Origin: Globisporangium splendens
Lineage: Eukaryota > Oomycota > Peronosporomycetes > Pythiales > Pythiaceae
Length of the DNA: 64,000 bases
Direction of reading: 5' to 3'
Assembly: GCA_006386115.1 (NCBI GenBank)
Contig: VFIW01000010.1
Span: 496,001-560,000 of the forward strand
Each line of letters starts with the position of its first letter. The stretch's first letter is position 1. The notes under the pieces are model-generated. The model did no database searches and was not told where the DNA came from. It was given only the letters and a program-made list of their open reading frames with translations. A program made the translations under genes and the position numbers. Below, piece by piece: positions 22,707-31,500 of the stretch.

Positions 22707-22778
22707 GGTCTTATGGTGTAATGGTTAGCACTCTAGACTTTGAATCTAGCGATCCGGGTTCAAATCCCGGTAGGACCT
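22707..22778 (+). tRNA. tRNA-Gln(TTG), array copy 7
   Basis: Intact 72-nt TTG copy followed by the short spacer. Confidence 0.95.
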
Positions 22779-22920
22779 CGTTTTTTGTGCGTTTGTGTGT
22801 GATGTGTGTGTGTGTTGTGTGTTGTGTGTGTGTTTGTGTGTTGTGGTGGGTTGTGGTTGGTGGTGTGGATGTGCGCGTCGGGTAGTGCGATGAGGAGCGT
22901 GGCAGAAGCGGGAAGGCTCT

Positions 22921-22992
22921 GGTCTTATGGTGTAATGGTTAGCACTCTAGACTCTGAATCTAGCGATCCGGGTTCAAATCCCGGTAGGACCT
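22921..22992 (+). tRNA. tRNA-Gln(CTG), array copy 8
   Basis: Intact 72-nt CTG copy followed by a long spacer carrying the longer GT tract. Confidence 0.95.
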
Positions 22993-23539
22993 CGTTTTTT
23001 GCCACTTGCCACTTGCCACTTGCGATGCCGTCGCGCTCGTGCCTCTCTATTCTCTTCTCTCTTTTCTATACCCGTGTTCGCAAGACTGCGTGTGTGGCTG
23101 CCATCTCTTCGTGGTCGGTTGGTCTCGGCAACGCAGCCCTCCTCGCACCAGACGTGGACACCGCAGTGGAGAGCATACAAGGGGTCGTGGATGCTGGGTT
23201 GCGTGGACGCGGTTGTGTGTGTGTGTGTGTGTGTGTGGAGCGGGAGGTAGGGAAGCGCGACGCAACCACGACGCAATGTTTCACAGGGTGAGGGAGTGGA
23301 GTCCAGGCGCGTCTCGGGTTCGAGTCACCGCGCTTGTGCAATGAGCGGGTGGCGAGTGCAGCAAACAAACAAGCGCACGCGCTGACGGAGAGGAGGAGCG
23401 TGCGGAAGGGAGAGTGAATGCAAGCGGCGTGTGGCTGCGGTGACGTTGTTGGCGTGCGGCGTGTTGCGTGTTGCGTGGTTGTTGCGTCGCGTGTTGTTGT
23501 GTTGCGTTGCGTTGCAGTGTGTTGTTGGAGGAAGCAGTT

Positions 23540-23611
23540 GGTCTTATGGTGTAATGGTTAGCACTCTAGACTTTGAATCTAGCGATCCGGGTTCAAATCC
23601 CGGTAGGACCT
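23540..23611 (+). tRNA. tRNA-Gln(TTG), array copy 9
   Basis: Intact 72-nt TTG copy followed by a slightly shortened short spacer. Confidence 0.95.
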
Positions 23612-23739
23612 CGTTTTTTGTGCGTTTGTGTGTGATGTGTGTGTGTGTTGTGTGTGTGTGTTGTGTGGGTTGTGGTTGGTGGTGTGGATGCGCGCGTCGG
23701 GTAGTGCGATGAGGAGCGTGGCAGAAGCGGGAAGGCTCT

Positions 23740-23811
23740 GGTCTTATGGTGTAATGGTTAGCACTCTAGACTCTGAATCTAGCGATCCGGGTTCAAATCC
23801 CGGTAGGACCT
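23740..23811 (+). tRNA. tRNA-Gln(CTG), array copy 10
   Basis: Intact 72-nt CTG copy. The following long spacer lacks ~25 bp of the GCGTGTTG-rich end. Confidence 0.95.
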
Positions 23812-24326
23812 CGTTTTTTGCCACTTGCCACTTGCCACTTGCGATGCCGTCGCGCTCGTGCCTCTCTATTCTCTTCTCTCTTTTCTACCCGTGTTCGCAA
23901 GACTGCGTGTGTGGCTGCCATCTCTTCGTGGTCGGTTGGTCTCGGCAACGCAGCCCTCCTCGCACCAGACGTGGACACCGCAGTGGAGAGCATAGAAGGG
24001 GTCGTGGATGCTGGGTTGCGTGGACGCGGTTGTGTGTGTGGAGCGGCAGGTAGGGAAGCGTGACGCAACCACGACGCAATGTTTCACAGGGTGAGGGAGT
24101 GGAGTCCAGGCGCGTCTCGGGTTCGAGTCACCGCGCTTGTGCAATGAGCGGGTGGCGAGTGCAGCAAACAAACAAGCGCACGCGCTGACGGAGAGGAGGA
24201 GTGTGTGGAAGGGAGAGTGAATGCAAGCGGCGTGCGGCGTGTTGCGTGTTGCGTGGTTGTTGCGTCGCGTGTTGTTGTGTTGCGTTGCGTTGCAGTGTGT
24301 TGTGTGAGTTGTTGGAGGAAGCAGTT

Positions 24327-24398
24327 GGTCTTATGGTGTAATGGTTAGCACTCTAGACTTTGAATCTAGCGGTCCGGGTTCAAATCCCGGTAGGACCT
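24327..24398 (+). tRNA. tRNA-Gln(TTG) variant, array copy 11
   Basis: TTG copy with one A-to-G change in the variable region (ctagcggtccggg), outside the stems and the B box. Probably functional. Confidence 0.93.
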
Positions 24399-24521
24399 CG
24401 TTTTTTGTGCGTTTGTGTGTGATGTGTGTGTGTGTTGTGTGTTGTGGTGGGTTGTGGTTGGTGGTGTGGATGCGCGCGTCGGGTAGTGCGATGAGGAGCG
24501 TGGCAGAAGCGGGAAGGCTCT

Positions 24522-24593
24522 GGTCTTATGGTGTAATGGTTAGCACTCTAGACTCTGAATCTAGCGATCCGGGTTCAAATCCCGGTAGGACCT
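24522..24593 (+). tRNA. tRNA-Gln(CTG), array copy 12
   Basis: Intact 72-nt CTG copy followed by a long spacer. Confidence 0.95.
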
Positions 24594-25133
24594 CGTTTTT
24601 TGCCACTTGCCACTTGCCACTTGCGATGCCGTCGCGCTCGTGCCTCTCTATTCTCTTCTCTCTTTTCTACCCGTGTTCGCAAGACTGCGTGTGTGGCTGC
24701 CATCTCTTCGTGGTCGGTTGGTCTCGGCAACGCAGCCCTCCTCGCACCAGACGTGGACACCGCAGTGGAGAGCATAGAAGGGGTCGTGGATGCTGGGTTG
24801 CGTGGACGCGGTTGTGTGTGTGGAGCGGCAGGTAGGGAAGCGCGACGCAACCACGACGCAATGTTTCACAGGGTGAGGGAGTGGAGTCCAGGCGCGTCTC
24901 GGGTTCGAGTCACCGCGCTTGTGCAATGAGCGGGTGGCGAGTGCAGCAAACAAACAAGCGCACGCGCTGACGGAGAGGAGGAGCGTGCGGAAGGGAGAGT
25001 GAATGCAAGCGGCGTGTGGCTGCGGTGACGTTGTTGGCGTGCGGCGTGTTGCGTGTTGCGTGGTTGTTGCGTCGCGTGTTGTTGTGTTGCGTTGCGTTGC
25101 AGTGTGTTGTGTGAGTTGTTGGAGGAAGCAGTT

Positions 25134-25205
25134 GGTCTTATGGTGTAATGGTTAGCACTCTAGACTTTGAATCTAGCGATCCGGGTTCAAATCCCGGTAG
25201 GACCT
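25134..25205 (+). tRNA. tRNA-Gln(TTG), array copy 13
   Basis: Intact 72-nt TTG copy. Its short spacer is interrupted 30 bp downstream by a 381-bp insertion. Confidence 0.95.
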
Positions 25206-25235
25206 CGTTTTTTGTGCGTTTGTGTGTGATGTGTG

Positions 25236-25616
25236 ATAAAGGTCAAGAGTGCAGAGGAAGGATGATTCGAACTTGAGATGTCAAATTGGAAAGTAAGATT
25301 GTTTAAGGTTGGTCTCCTACCCGTGCGACACTGAGCGTGTCCACTCGGTGTTGGACACAAACGGAGGTTCCTGTGAGCCACAAGATCCTGAGATGTACGG
25401 AGAGGATCTAACCAATCAAAATGCACTATCCTACGCTGTCACCCTAAAGATTCCCCAACATTCAATGACTATGCTACGAGACATGAACAATGCTTACGCC
25501 CTATGATAAATTCCAGTGTTTACGCTTGGCGTAAACAAGTGTCCCATACGGGAACGTTCCACGAAAGAGACGTGCGGTTGGCATCGTTCGTACCACAAAC
25601 ACGGTACATCTCAATA
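25236..25616. mobile_element. 381-bp insertion in a tRNA spacer with 7-bp target duplication
   Basis: Non-repeat sequence interrupts the short spacer after copy 13. ATGTGTG occurs on both sides (25229-25235 and 25617-25623), and removing the insert plus one copy restores the spacer seen elsewhere in the array. It contains no long open frame. It has a 9-bp inverted repeat (tgtttacgc/gcgtaaaca) near 25516-25536. On the minus strand a perfect B-box-like GTTCGAATC lies near 25264-25272, with an A-box-like segment about 50 bp upstream of it. A short non-autonomous element is the simplest reading; the class is unclear. Confidence 0.6.
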
Positions 25617-25735
25617 ATGTGTGTGTGTGTTGTGTGTTGTGTGTGTGTTTGTGTGTTGTGGTGGGTTGTGGTTGGTGGTGTGGATGCGCGCGTCGGGTAG
25701 TGCGATGAGGAGCGTGGCAAAAGCGGGAAGGCTCT

Positions 25736-25807
25736 GGTCTTATGGTGTAATGGTTAGCACTCTAGACTCTGAATCTAGCGATCCGGGTTCAAATCCCGGT
25801 AGGACCT
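25736..25807 (+). tRNA. tRNA-Gln(CTG), array copy 14
   Basis: Intact 72-nt CTG copy. Its long spacer has two instead of three TTGCCAC heptamers and is cut at 26187. Confidence 0.95.
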
Positions 25808-26265
25808 CGTTTTTTGCCACTTGCCACTTGCGATGCCGTCGCGCTCGTGCCTCTCTATTCTCTTCTCTCTTTTATACCCGTGTTCGCAAGACTGCGTGTG
25901 TGGCTGCCATCTCTTCGTGGTCGGTTGGTCTCGGCAACGCAGCCCTCCTCGCACCAGATGTGGACACCGCAGTGGAGAGCATACAAGGGGTCGTGGATGC
26001 TGGGTTGCGTGGACGCGGTTGTGTGTGTGGAGCGGCAGGTAGGGAAGCGCGACGCAACCACGACGCAATGTTTCACAGGGTGAGGGAGTGGAGTCCAGGC
26101 GCGTCTCGGGTTCGAGTCACCGCGCTTGTGCAATGAGCGGGTGGCGAGTGCAGCAAACAAACAAGCGCACGCGCTGACGGAGAGGAGACTGCGACGTTCA
26201 CATATTCGCTTGAAGTGGCTTGTTCTTGTCGCTTCACTTCATCTTCTGCTTCTTTTGTGTCTTGA

Positions 26266-26964
26266 TCAGGGACGCTTGCAGATCTTCGTTCTTCTTCGTC
26301 GGTCTTCTTTAACCCTGCCAGTGCGGAACTCTTCATCGCTCTTGGCTACAGGAGTAGTCTTTTTCTGGCGCCTGACTACTCCACCTCTAGTGGTCTTCAC
26401 GGGCTTGTCATTTGAGTGTGAGGGGCCATCGCACGCCTGACTCTCATTAGACACATCTTCAACAGATGTATATGCCCAAATCACCTCTCTTGCTGCCTGG
26501 CAGCTGAGGTCTTCGTCGACTTGCTTGTCGACGCTGATCTTCTTCTTCTTCCAGTCAATGCTCGGTTGGTGCCTTCTCAACCAGGGCATTCCCAGAATCA
26601 GATCAAACTTGTCATCGAGGTCGAGTGCTATAAACTCGTCTTCACCTCGGAAATCATCACATTCGATTGCCATACGCAACACGCGCTTAGGCATCGTCAC
26701 TTTCGATCCATTCGTCAAGCGAACGATCATTTCCTTGTTCGAGATAGGCAGGTCCAAACCTTGCCTTCTCACCACTTGTGTGCGGACAAAATTGTTCGAC
26801 GCACCAGTGTCTACAAGAGCCCGTAGAGGTTCTGAGTAACCATCTACCTTAACCTTGTGGACTATCAAGGCTGGCTCTTGCTCGACACGCTCACATCTGT
26901 TCGCGGAAACTTCATGTGCATTGCGCACACCGGGGCAAGAGTTCTGCGCTTCCACGACATTCAC
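26266..26964 (-). CDS. Retrotransposon aspartic protease (gag-pol fragment)
   Basis: 232 codons in the frame after gag. 'ALVDTGASNNFV' carries the retropepsin DTGA catalytic motif. It is followed by 'IALDLDDKFDLILGMPWL', with the flap/second-strand 'ILGMPWL' motif common to Ty3/gypsy-type pol, then a basic linker. The pol frame stops at 26266, and element sequence ends at 26188, so reverse transcriptase and everything beyond it are lost. Expression would have needed readthrough or a frame change after gag. It is a fragment and cannot support transposition alone. Confidence 0.8.
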   Translation of the reverse strand: MNVVEAQNSCPGVRNAHEVSANRCERVEQEPALIVHKVKVDGYSEPLRALVDTGASNNFVRTQVVRRQGLDLPISNKEMIVRLTNGSKVTMPKRVLRMAIECDDFRGEDEFIALDLDDKFDLILGMPWLRRHQPSIDWKKKKISVDKQVDEDLSCQAAREVIWAYTSVEDVSNESQACDGPSHSNDKPVKTTRGGVVRRQKKTTPVAKSDEEFRTGRVKEDRRRRTKICKRP

Positions 26965-26999
26965 AGAACTCTTTGTTCGCCCAGTAGGGAGCCCCGCTC

Positions 27000-28043
27000 C
27001 TACTGGTCGTTCCCGTTTTTTGGCTGTTGGGAACGCTCGAATCGTCGGCCTCTACCTGATCGATTCGATCGCGAACCGTGTGTCGCTTGCTGGCTTGGCA
27101 AGGACACCTTGCAATTTCTCGCGATGTGGCCGGGCTTGCCGCAACGGAAACACTTCCCGTCATTGCGTGGCTGTCTGTTAGCGGTCGCATCGGCATACGA
27201 GATGTCCATCGGTTCTGGACCGTCGTGTGTGACTGCGTGTTGTCGAACAGGGCGAGGGCCGAAACCGTTGAACTTGGCTTGCTTGATGCTGAATTCTTCT
27301 TGCATCGCTCGCTCGATAGCTTCATCCAGCGTCTTGGGGTACTCGCGGAACAGCTGGTTCCGAATTGGACCATCATTGAGCCCTGCCATGAATGTCACAA
27401 CTTGCGTTGAGGCATCAATCGGCTCATTCACGATACTTGACACGAGGTATCGTGCTCGTTGAGCGTACGAGTGTAGGTCGTATTTACCCTGACGAAGCTT
27501 TAGGAACTCAGCGCGAGCCCGAAATTCGCTCTGCGGAGGCTCAAAAGCCTTCTTCAGCTCTCGCTTGAAGTCGTCCAGGTCGTAGAAGCAATGTGGCTCT
27601 GCCAATCGCTTCCCATACGCCCAACTCTTCGCTCGACCCGCAAGGTTTGACATCGCAAACAACACTTGCTGCATTGGGTCCCGTAGTTGTCTTGCAGTGA
27701 TTGCTGCATCCAACTCAACGAACCATCTCGCTAGAGGTTCGTTCTCTCCGCCACGGTACGGAGATACATCGAGCTTCAGAGGTGCCACTCTCATCGTCGT
27801 GACAGGAGTTGCGGGCTGTCGATGAGAGTTCATGATCTCGTGATGCATGAAGCTCGTAGCCGCGTTCCTCTGCTCATCCGGTGACGCTGATCTCAGCAAG
27901 CTGATCACAGCCGCCTCACCGATGACCGCTCGCATACGCTCGAGGGCTGCCCACTCGTGGCTCGACAAATGAGGAAAATGCTCATTCGTCAGCTCCACGG
28001 TCTCTCCAGGCATCGAACCCATCGGCGTCTCAATCCCTTCCAT
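27000..28043 (-). CDS. Ty3/gypsy-type Gag with CCHC zinc knuckle
   Basis: 347 residues from the ATG at 28043. The central part is a retrotransposon-gag capsid region: 'PLARWFVELDAAITARQL', 'KSWAYGKRL', 'FKRELKKAFEPP', 'LRQGKYDLHSYAQRARYL', 'FMAGLNDGPIRNQLFREYP'. The C-terminus has one zinc knuckle CFRCGKPGHIARNC (CX2CX4HX4C) and a basic Gly/Arg/Ser tail for nucleic-acid binding. The frame is intact, suggesting recent activity despite the truncated pol. About 105 bp upstream, on the minus strand, 'TGGTAGCACTTCG' could be the primer-binding site next to a 5' LTR. Confidence 0.88.
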   Translation of the reverse strand: MEGIETPMGSMPGETVELTNEHFPHLSSHEWAALERMRAVIGEAAVISLLRSASPDEQRNAATSFMHHEIMNSHRQPATPVTTMRVAPLKLDVSPYRGGENEPLARWFVELDAAITARQLRDPMQQVLFAMSNLAGRAKSWAYGKRLAEPHCFYDLDDFKRELKKAFEPPQSEFRARAEFLKLRQGKYDLHSYAQRARYLVSSIVNEPIDASTQVVTFMAGLNDGPIRNQLFREYPKTLDEAIERAMQEEFSIKQAKFNGFGPRPVRQHAVTHDGPEPMDISYADATANRQPRNDGKCFRCGKPGHIARNCKVSLPSQQATHGSRSNRSGRGRRFERSQQPKNGNDQ

Positions 28044-28149
28044 TGTTTCTCACAATCGGACAGGGGTCTTGGAATGTCCGCGCACGCTACACAAGCGGCC
28101 TATGCAGACTCTTGACTTGGTCGTTGGAAGGACTACGAAGTGCTACCAG

Positions 28150-28740
28150 GTGTAAGAGGCTATCCGAGACAGCCTCAAACACGGCACGCACGCTTGCGCT
28201 TGAAGAGGAAGACTTGAGAGGAACTTGGCAAATATGCAACTGAATTGAAATGAGCTTATGGTTCCTGACACTACATGTAAAACACCACTAGGGCTCCTAG
28301 AGGTTTTATAACTATAACCTAAACATGCACAATAAAACCTATGAATATGATATATAAAACCTTGGGTACACTGAGGTTGAACCCAGGGGATCTTCGAGAA
28401 ACTTGAACTTGAAGTCCCGTGGAAAATTCCCTGCAAAGTGATTGGCTCGCGCCACTCACTTTAGGTGGCAGACACACGTCGGTCTCATCACCAGTGCAGT
28501 TTCCCAAGTAGGAACCATCACTCACATGTCTAGAGTATTGTTGTGCGTAATCACGCCGAATCTCAATGATTGCGAGCGACCAACACTCAACTCAGACACA
28601 GATTGCTCTGACGTCAGACTATGACGTCACCTGTGCATGTGGGGATCACTTTTATGTGTTTCACCCAATATCTTCGCACCCACAATGCACTTCCACAAGG
28701 TGGTGTGTGACACACACAAAGAGCCACCTTGCATGTAATG
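28150..28740 (-). promoter_or_regulatory. Probable 5' LTR/leader of the gag element
   Basis: Lies directly upstream of gag on its strand, ends next to a possible primer-binding site (tggtagc on the minus strand, near 28150) and carries no gene. It contains two perfect TGACGTCA palindromes at 28609-28616 and 28622-28629, five bases apart, typical of bZIP/CREB-type binding and a plausible LTR promoter. The outer boundary was not found. A 10-bp inverted repeat (catgtaatgg/ccattacatg, 28733-28762) marks the junction with the next segment. Confidence 0.4.
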
Positions 28741-28746
28741 GCAGCC

Positions 28747-30233
28747 TTAGCCCATTACATGATTCAGATCGCAGAGCAGACCCATGTAGTCGCTCTGCAA
28801 CTTGTCGAAATGGTTCTGAATAGTCAACTGACTCTTCAGCAAGCCACGATTCTCCTCGCGGAGATCGTCAACCAAACGTGCGAGTTCCTGAAGCCGGGAC
28901 TCGTGACGCAAGATCACATCGTGCATCTCCGCGACGGACTGTCCAATAGCATTCTGTTGGACAGCAGGTGTTTCCCCCACCGCCGCCACTGGTGGTTGAT
29001 AGTTCTGGTAACAAGCGCTGGATTGTCAAGCGCTTGCTTGACCGCAGGGATCGCCAACTCGGGCGTATCGAGCGTACCGAGTACTTGGTACGCTACCTTG
29101 GTTCCCCTTCCAGCTTCGACTCATAGGAGCCAAAGCTGCAGCTTGAGCAGGACGTGCTTGACTTGGTGCGAGCGTACGAGAACCGCTCGCTCGCGGATCG
29201 CTCTCATCAGAGCGACCGTGTCGCTCGTTCGAATTAGCATTCGAGCGCAAGGTGACAAAGGCATCGACCATGTCTTTGACGGTGTTGGGTACGAGGTTAT
29301 CCCCATACCCATTCAGATCATCGTATGAAATCCGTTCTGCTCCGTTTGGGCAGATCGGACAGTGAATATCCGTCGGAACTCCGCAAGGAATTCCGGTAGC
29401 AAGGCTGGCGAAGTGGATTGCCCACCAATCGAATGCTTTTCTTATCGTTTGCGCGCAGCGCGTAAACGATCAATGAACGCCTTCGGACATTTATTAGAGT
29501 TGTCAATAAATGCGTTCCACAACTGCAAGAGTGCAGCCGTGTTATCGCTGTTCTTCCGAGCTCTCTTGCGAGATGCGTAGTGACGCATCTGGAAAAACAG
29601 ATCGATGTAAAACCGATTCCGATCATCAGTAATCGGATCGAGGTTCAAGCTCTGAACGTATGTGTCGTCCTTCAGAGCTTGCGTTGCGAACAACGCGTGG
29701 TCATACTCAGGACGAGTAGCACCACGATTGTGTGGGTCAAGGGCCCACGATGGGGTCCAATGATCAACGACATAGGGAGTGTGTTGGCGTTCCAACACAC
29801 TCGAAGACAAGCATGCAGCCTCTGTCTTTTGTTTCTTCTTCAACGACTCACGCGAGTCGTCGCAACCGTTGTCGTTCTTCTTCTCGTCGGAGGAGGACCC
29901 TCCGTACGCTGAATCACCGTCGAAGAGAGAGGAGATGTCGCTCTCTTCGTAGTCGACGCAGTCGACACCGTGTCTGTCTTGTGAGCTGGAAGGAAAGCGC
30001 TCGATCTTCGGGAGCTCCTTCTCCTCCAGCCCATCGGATACTGCGCAAGCAGCATCCGCACCAGAATCACACATTCGGACATCATCCACAGCGGATGATG
30101 TCGAGTTTGACGCAGCATACTTTGCAGCATGAAGCGTTTTATACGCTTGCACCGACAAGCGCACGCTTGCGACGCTTTCGCTGCTGCTTTTGCAGTCGCT
30201 ATTGCTAGCGCTGTTGCCTTTATTCGTACTCAT
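28747..30233 (-). pseudogene. Unrecognised ORF next to the LTR, one frameshift and one stop
   Basis: Reads from an ATG at 30233 through a Ser/Asp-rich N-terminus with 'DYEESDISSLFDGDSAYGGS', then a conserved-looking core ('YVVDHWTPSWALDPHNRG', 'TDDRNRFYIDLFFQMRHYAS') to 'FIDRLRAARKR' and a stop at 29442. A frame change near 29450 continues into 'IRKAFDWWAIHFASLATGIP' with a CPICPNG motif and 'DNLVPNTVKDMVDAFVTL', to a TGA at 29026. The same frame then goes on with a coiled coil ('MHDVILRHESRLQELARLVD') to 28747. Together about 490 residues. I do not recognise the family. It could be the first ORF of a minus-strand element or an extra antisense ORF of a plus-strand element. Codon bias supports real past coding. 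Confidence 0.5.
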
Positions 30234-30374
30234 GTTGCTGTCAACGTGAGCGTGCAGTGCGAAATGATCGGTACCAACAAGTGCTGACCCAATACGTTTG
30301 ATCAAGCTAAACGACCAAATGCAACCGCTCAGCCAGGTCTAAAAATAGATCAAACGATTTTGACGGGGGGATGG

Positions 30375-30783
30375 TGTAACAGGGTAGCCTGTTACACAGT
30401 CCGCAACTATTCGAATAATCACAGTGCTACACTTCACTGTGAGCATTGACTTAAGTACGAAGTCGTACTTAAGAAGAGACGAACTATTGCCTCATACAGG
30501 CAATACTTTGTGAGCAGCCTATTGGACAATATTATTGAGGATCTCTTTTATTGTCCAATCAGAGTGTAGGAATTGTAGGAAAATCTGTGAGCCAATGGTT
30601 TTTGGTCCAATCACATCAATTAGGCTAGGGACTAATTCGATGTAATCTCACTCTCAACTTTGCCACCAATTGCATACGTCTTTATTCAATTGGGAGCGAC
30701 TCAAGACAGGCTTGAGTCGTTCATAGCACGTTTCCTCAACGCACACCTACGGTGTACGCAGTTGTAACAGCCACCCTGTTACA
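30375..30783. repeat. 409-bp LTR with TGTAACAGGG/CCCTGTTACA ends
   Basis: Perfect 10-bp terminal inverted repeats with TG...CA ends. On the plus strand it is preceded directly by a purine run (gacggggggatgg, 30362-30374), which fits a polypurine tract and hence a 3' LTR of a plus-strand element. Read the other way it would be the 5' LTR of a minus-strand element, but no tRNA-complementary primer site follows it. It ends exactly against nucleotide 12 of a tRNA-Gln gene. Confidence 0.75.
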
Positions 30784-30844
30784 GTAATGGTTAGCATTCT
30801 AGACTCTGAATCTAGCGATCCGGGTTCAAATCCCGGTAGGACCT
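30784..30844 (+). pseudogene. tRNA-Gln(CTG) cut by LTR insertion, array copy 15
   Basis: 61 nt identical to the CTG copies from nucleotide 12 to the discriminator, apart from one C-to-T change in the anticodon-arm side (gcattcta). The first 11 nt, including the 5' acceptor strand and the start of the A box, are replaced by the LTR end. The normal short spacer follows to about 30930. It cannot form an acceptor stem. Confidence 0.9.
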
Positions 30845-31029
30845 CGTTTTTTGTGCGTTTGTGTGTGATGTGTGTGATGTGTGTGTGTGTGTTGTGGTGG
30901 GTTGTGGTTGGTGGTGTGGATACACGATTCATGTTTTCAAGTATACTGACGTTGTTGCAGTGGGGGAGAAGATGAGATGGCTGTCAAAGTATGTGGCGGT
31001 GTTGGAGTTTGTCTCTGCGTGCTAATTAT

Positions 31030-31393
31030 GATATTCCAGAACGATAAGTGCAGTTACCCCATTCGAGGTCTCCAAGACAATGTGCTTGGTGTGCGTTATC
31101 GCTCGGGAAAGAAAGGCTGGATGGACGCTCGCGTGTTTACAGAGTGGATCAAAGAGATACATTGCAATCCAGCTATGCCAATTTCCAAAAAGGAGATTGT
31201 ATTCATGGACAATGCAAGCGGGCAGAGCTCCATCGAACATTATGGTACGTCCATAAATCGTCTCTCCGTTTTGGTCATAAACCTGCAGATTTTACCTCTA
31301 CCTGCTCGAGGTGATTGGCAACTGCAGGGTGCGATTTCAGCTTCAAGTTTGCTTGGCTCAAGAAAAAGACGCAGAGGACTGGGTGTTTGCTAA
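31030..31393 (+). pseudogene. DDE (pogo/Tigger-type) transposase fragment
   Basis: 'DNVLGVRYRSGKKGWMDARV', then 'FTEWIKEI' and 'KKEIVFMDNASGQSS', match the middle of DDE_1 transposases, where the Asp of 'DNAxGH' is catalytic. The following 'INLQILPLPA' resembles the expected 'LPPN' strand, after which the frame degrades. The N-terminal HTH part and the last catalytic residue are missing. It is a dead fragment at the edge of the array. Confidence 0.6.
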
Positions 31394-31500
31394 GGCACGA
31401 CAAAACTGAGACTTTTACATTGGTTATCCATGATTTGATAGTGATCCTTGCAATAAAGTTACAAGTAGAGTGCGCCAGTTTGGACGAAAGAGGTGAGCAC

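Larger units (their letters stand above)
19891..26187 (+). repeat. Tandem array of tRNA-Gln units with short and long spacers
   Basis: A 6.3-kb direct-repeat array. The basic unit is tRNA-Gln(TTG), then a short GT-rich spacer (~123-142 bp), tRNA-Gln(CTG), and a long spacer (~515-547 bp). Each tRNA is followed by an ordinary pol III stop of about six T. The long spacer begins with two or three copies of a TTGCCAC heptamer. It contains a pyrimidine-rich segment, a GT tract of variable length, a conserved 'GGGTTCGAGTCAC' block and a GCGTGTTG-rich end. The array starts inside a long spacer at 19891 and is cut inside one at 26187 by the retroelement block. A last tRNA fragment with its short spacer lies at 30784-30930. 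Spacer copies are almost identical, showing recent homogenisation. Confidence 0.92.
26188..30783 (-). mobile_element. Composite LTR-retroelement block inserted in the tRNA array
   Basis: 4.6 kb of unique sequence replaces part of the array. From left to right it holds a truncated minus-strand protease region, a minus-strand gag, a leader/LTR-like segment (28150-28740), an unrelated minus-strand ORF (28747-30233) and one clear 409-bp LTR (30375-30783). No reverse transcriptase, RNase H or integrase is present, and no second copy of the LTR is seen. The left end breaks off inside a long tRNA spacer, while the right end lies inside a tRNA gene. The block is therefore probably two elements, or one element plus a deletion, rather than one intact insertion. 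Confidence 0.75.

Noticed and set aside
20289..26160. Repeated open frames of 60-190 codons through the tRNA array
   Set aside because: They run across tRNA genes and GT tracts and recur only because the spacers are near-identical copies; no start context or motif.
19891..26187. CRISPR-like appearance of regularly spaced repeats
   Set aside because: Repeat bodies are tRNA-Gln genes, spacers are themselves homologous, and the locus is eukaryotic.
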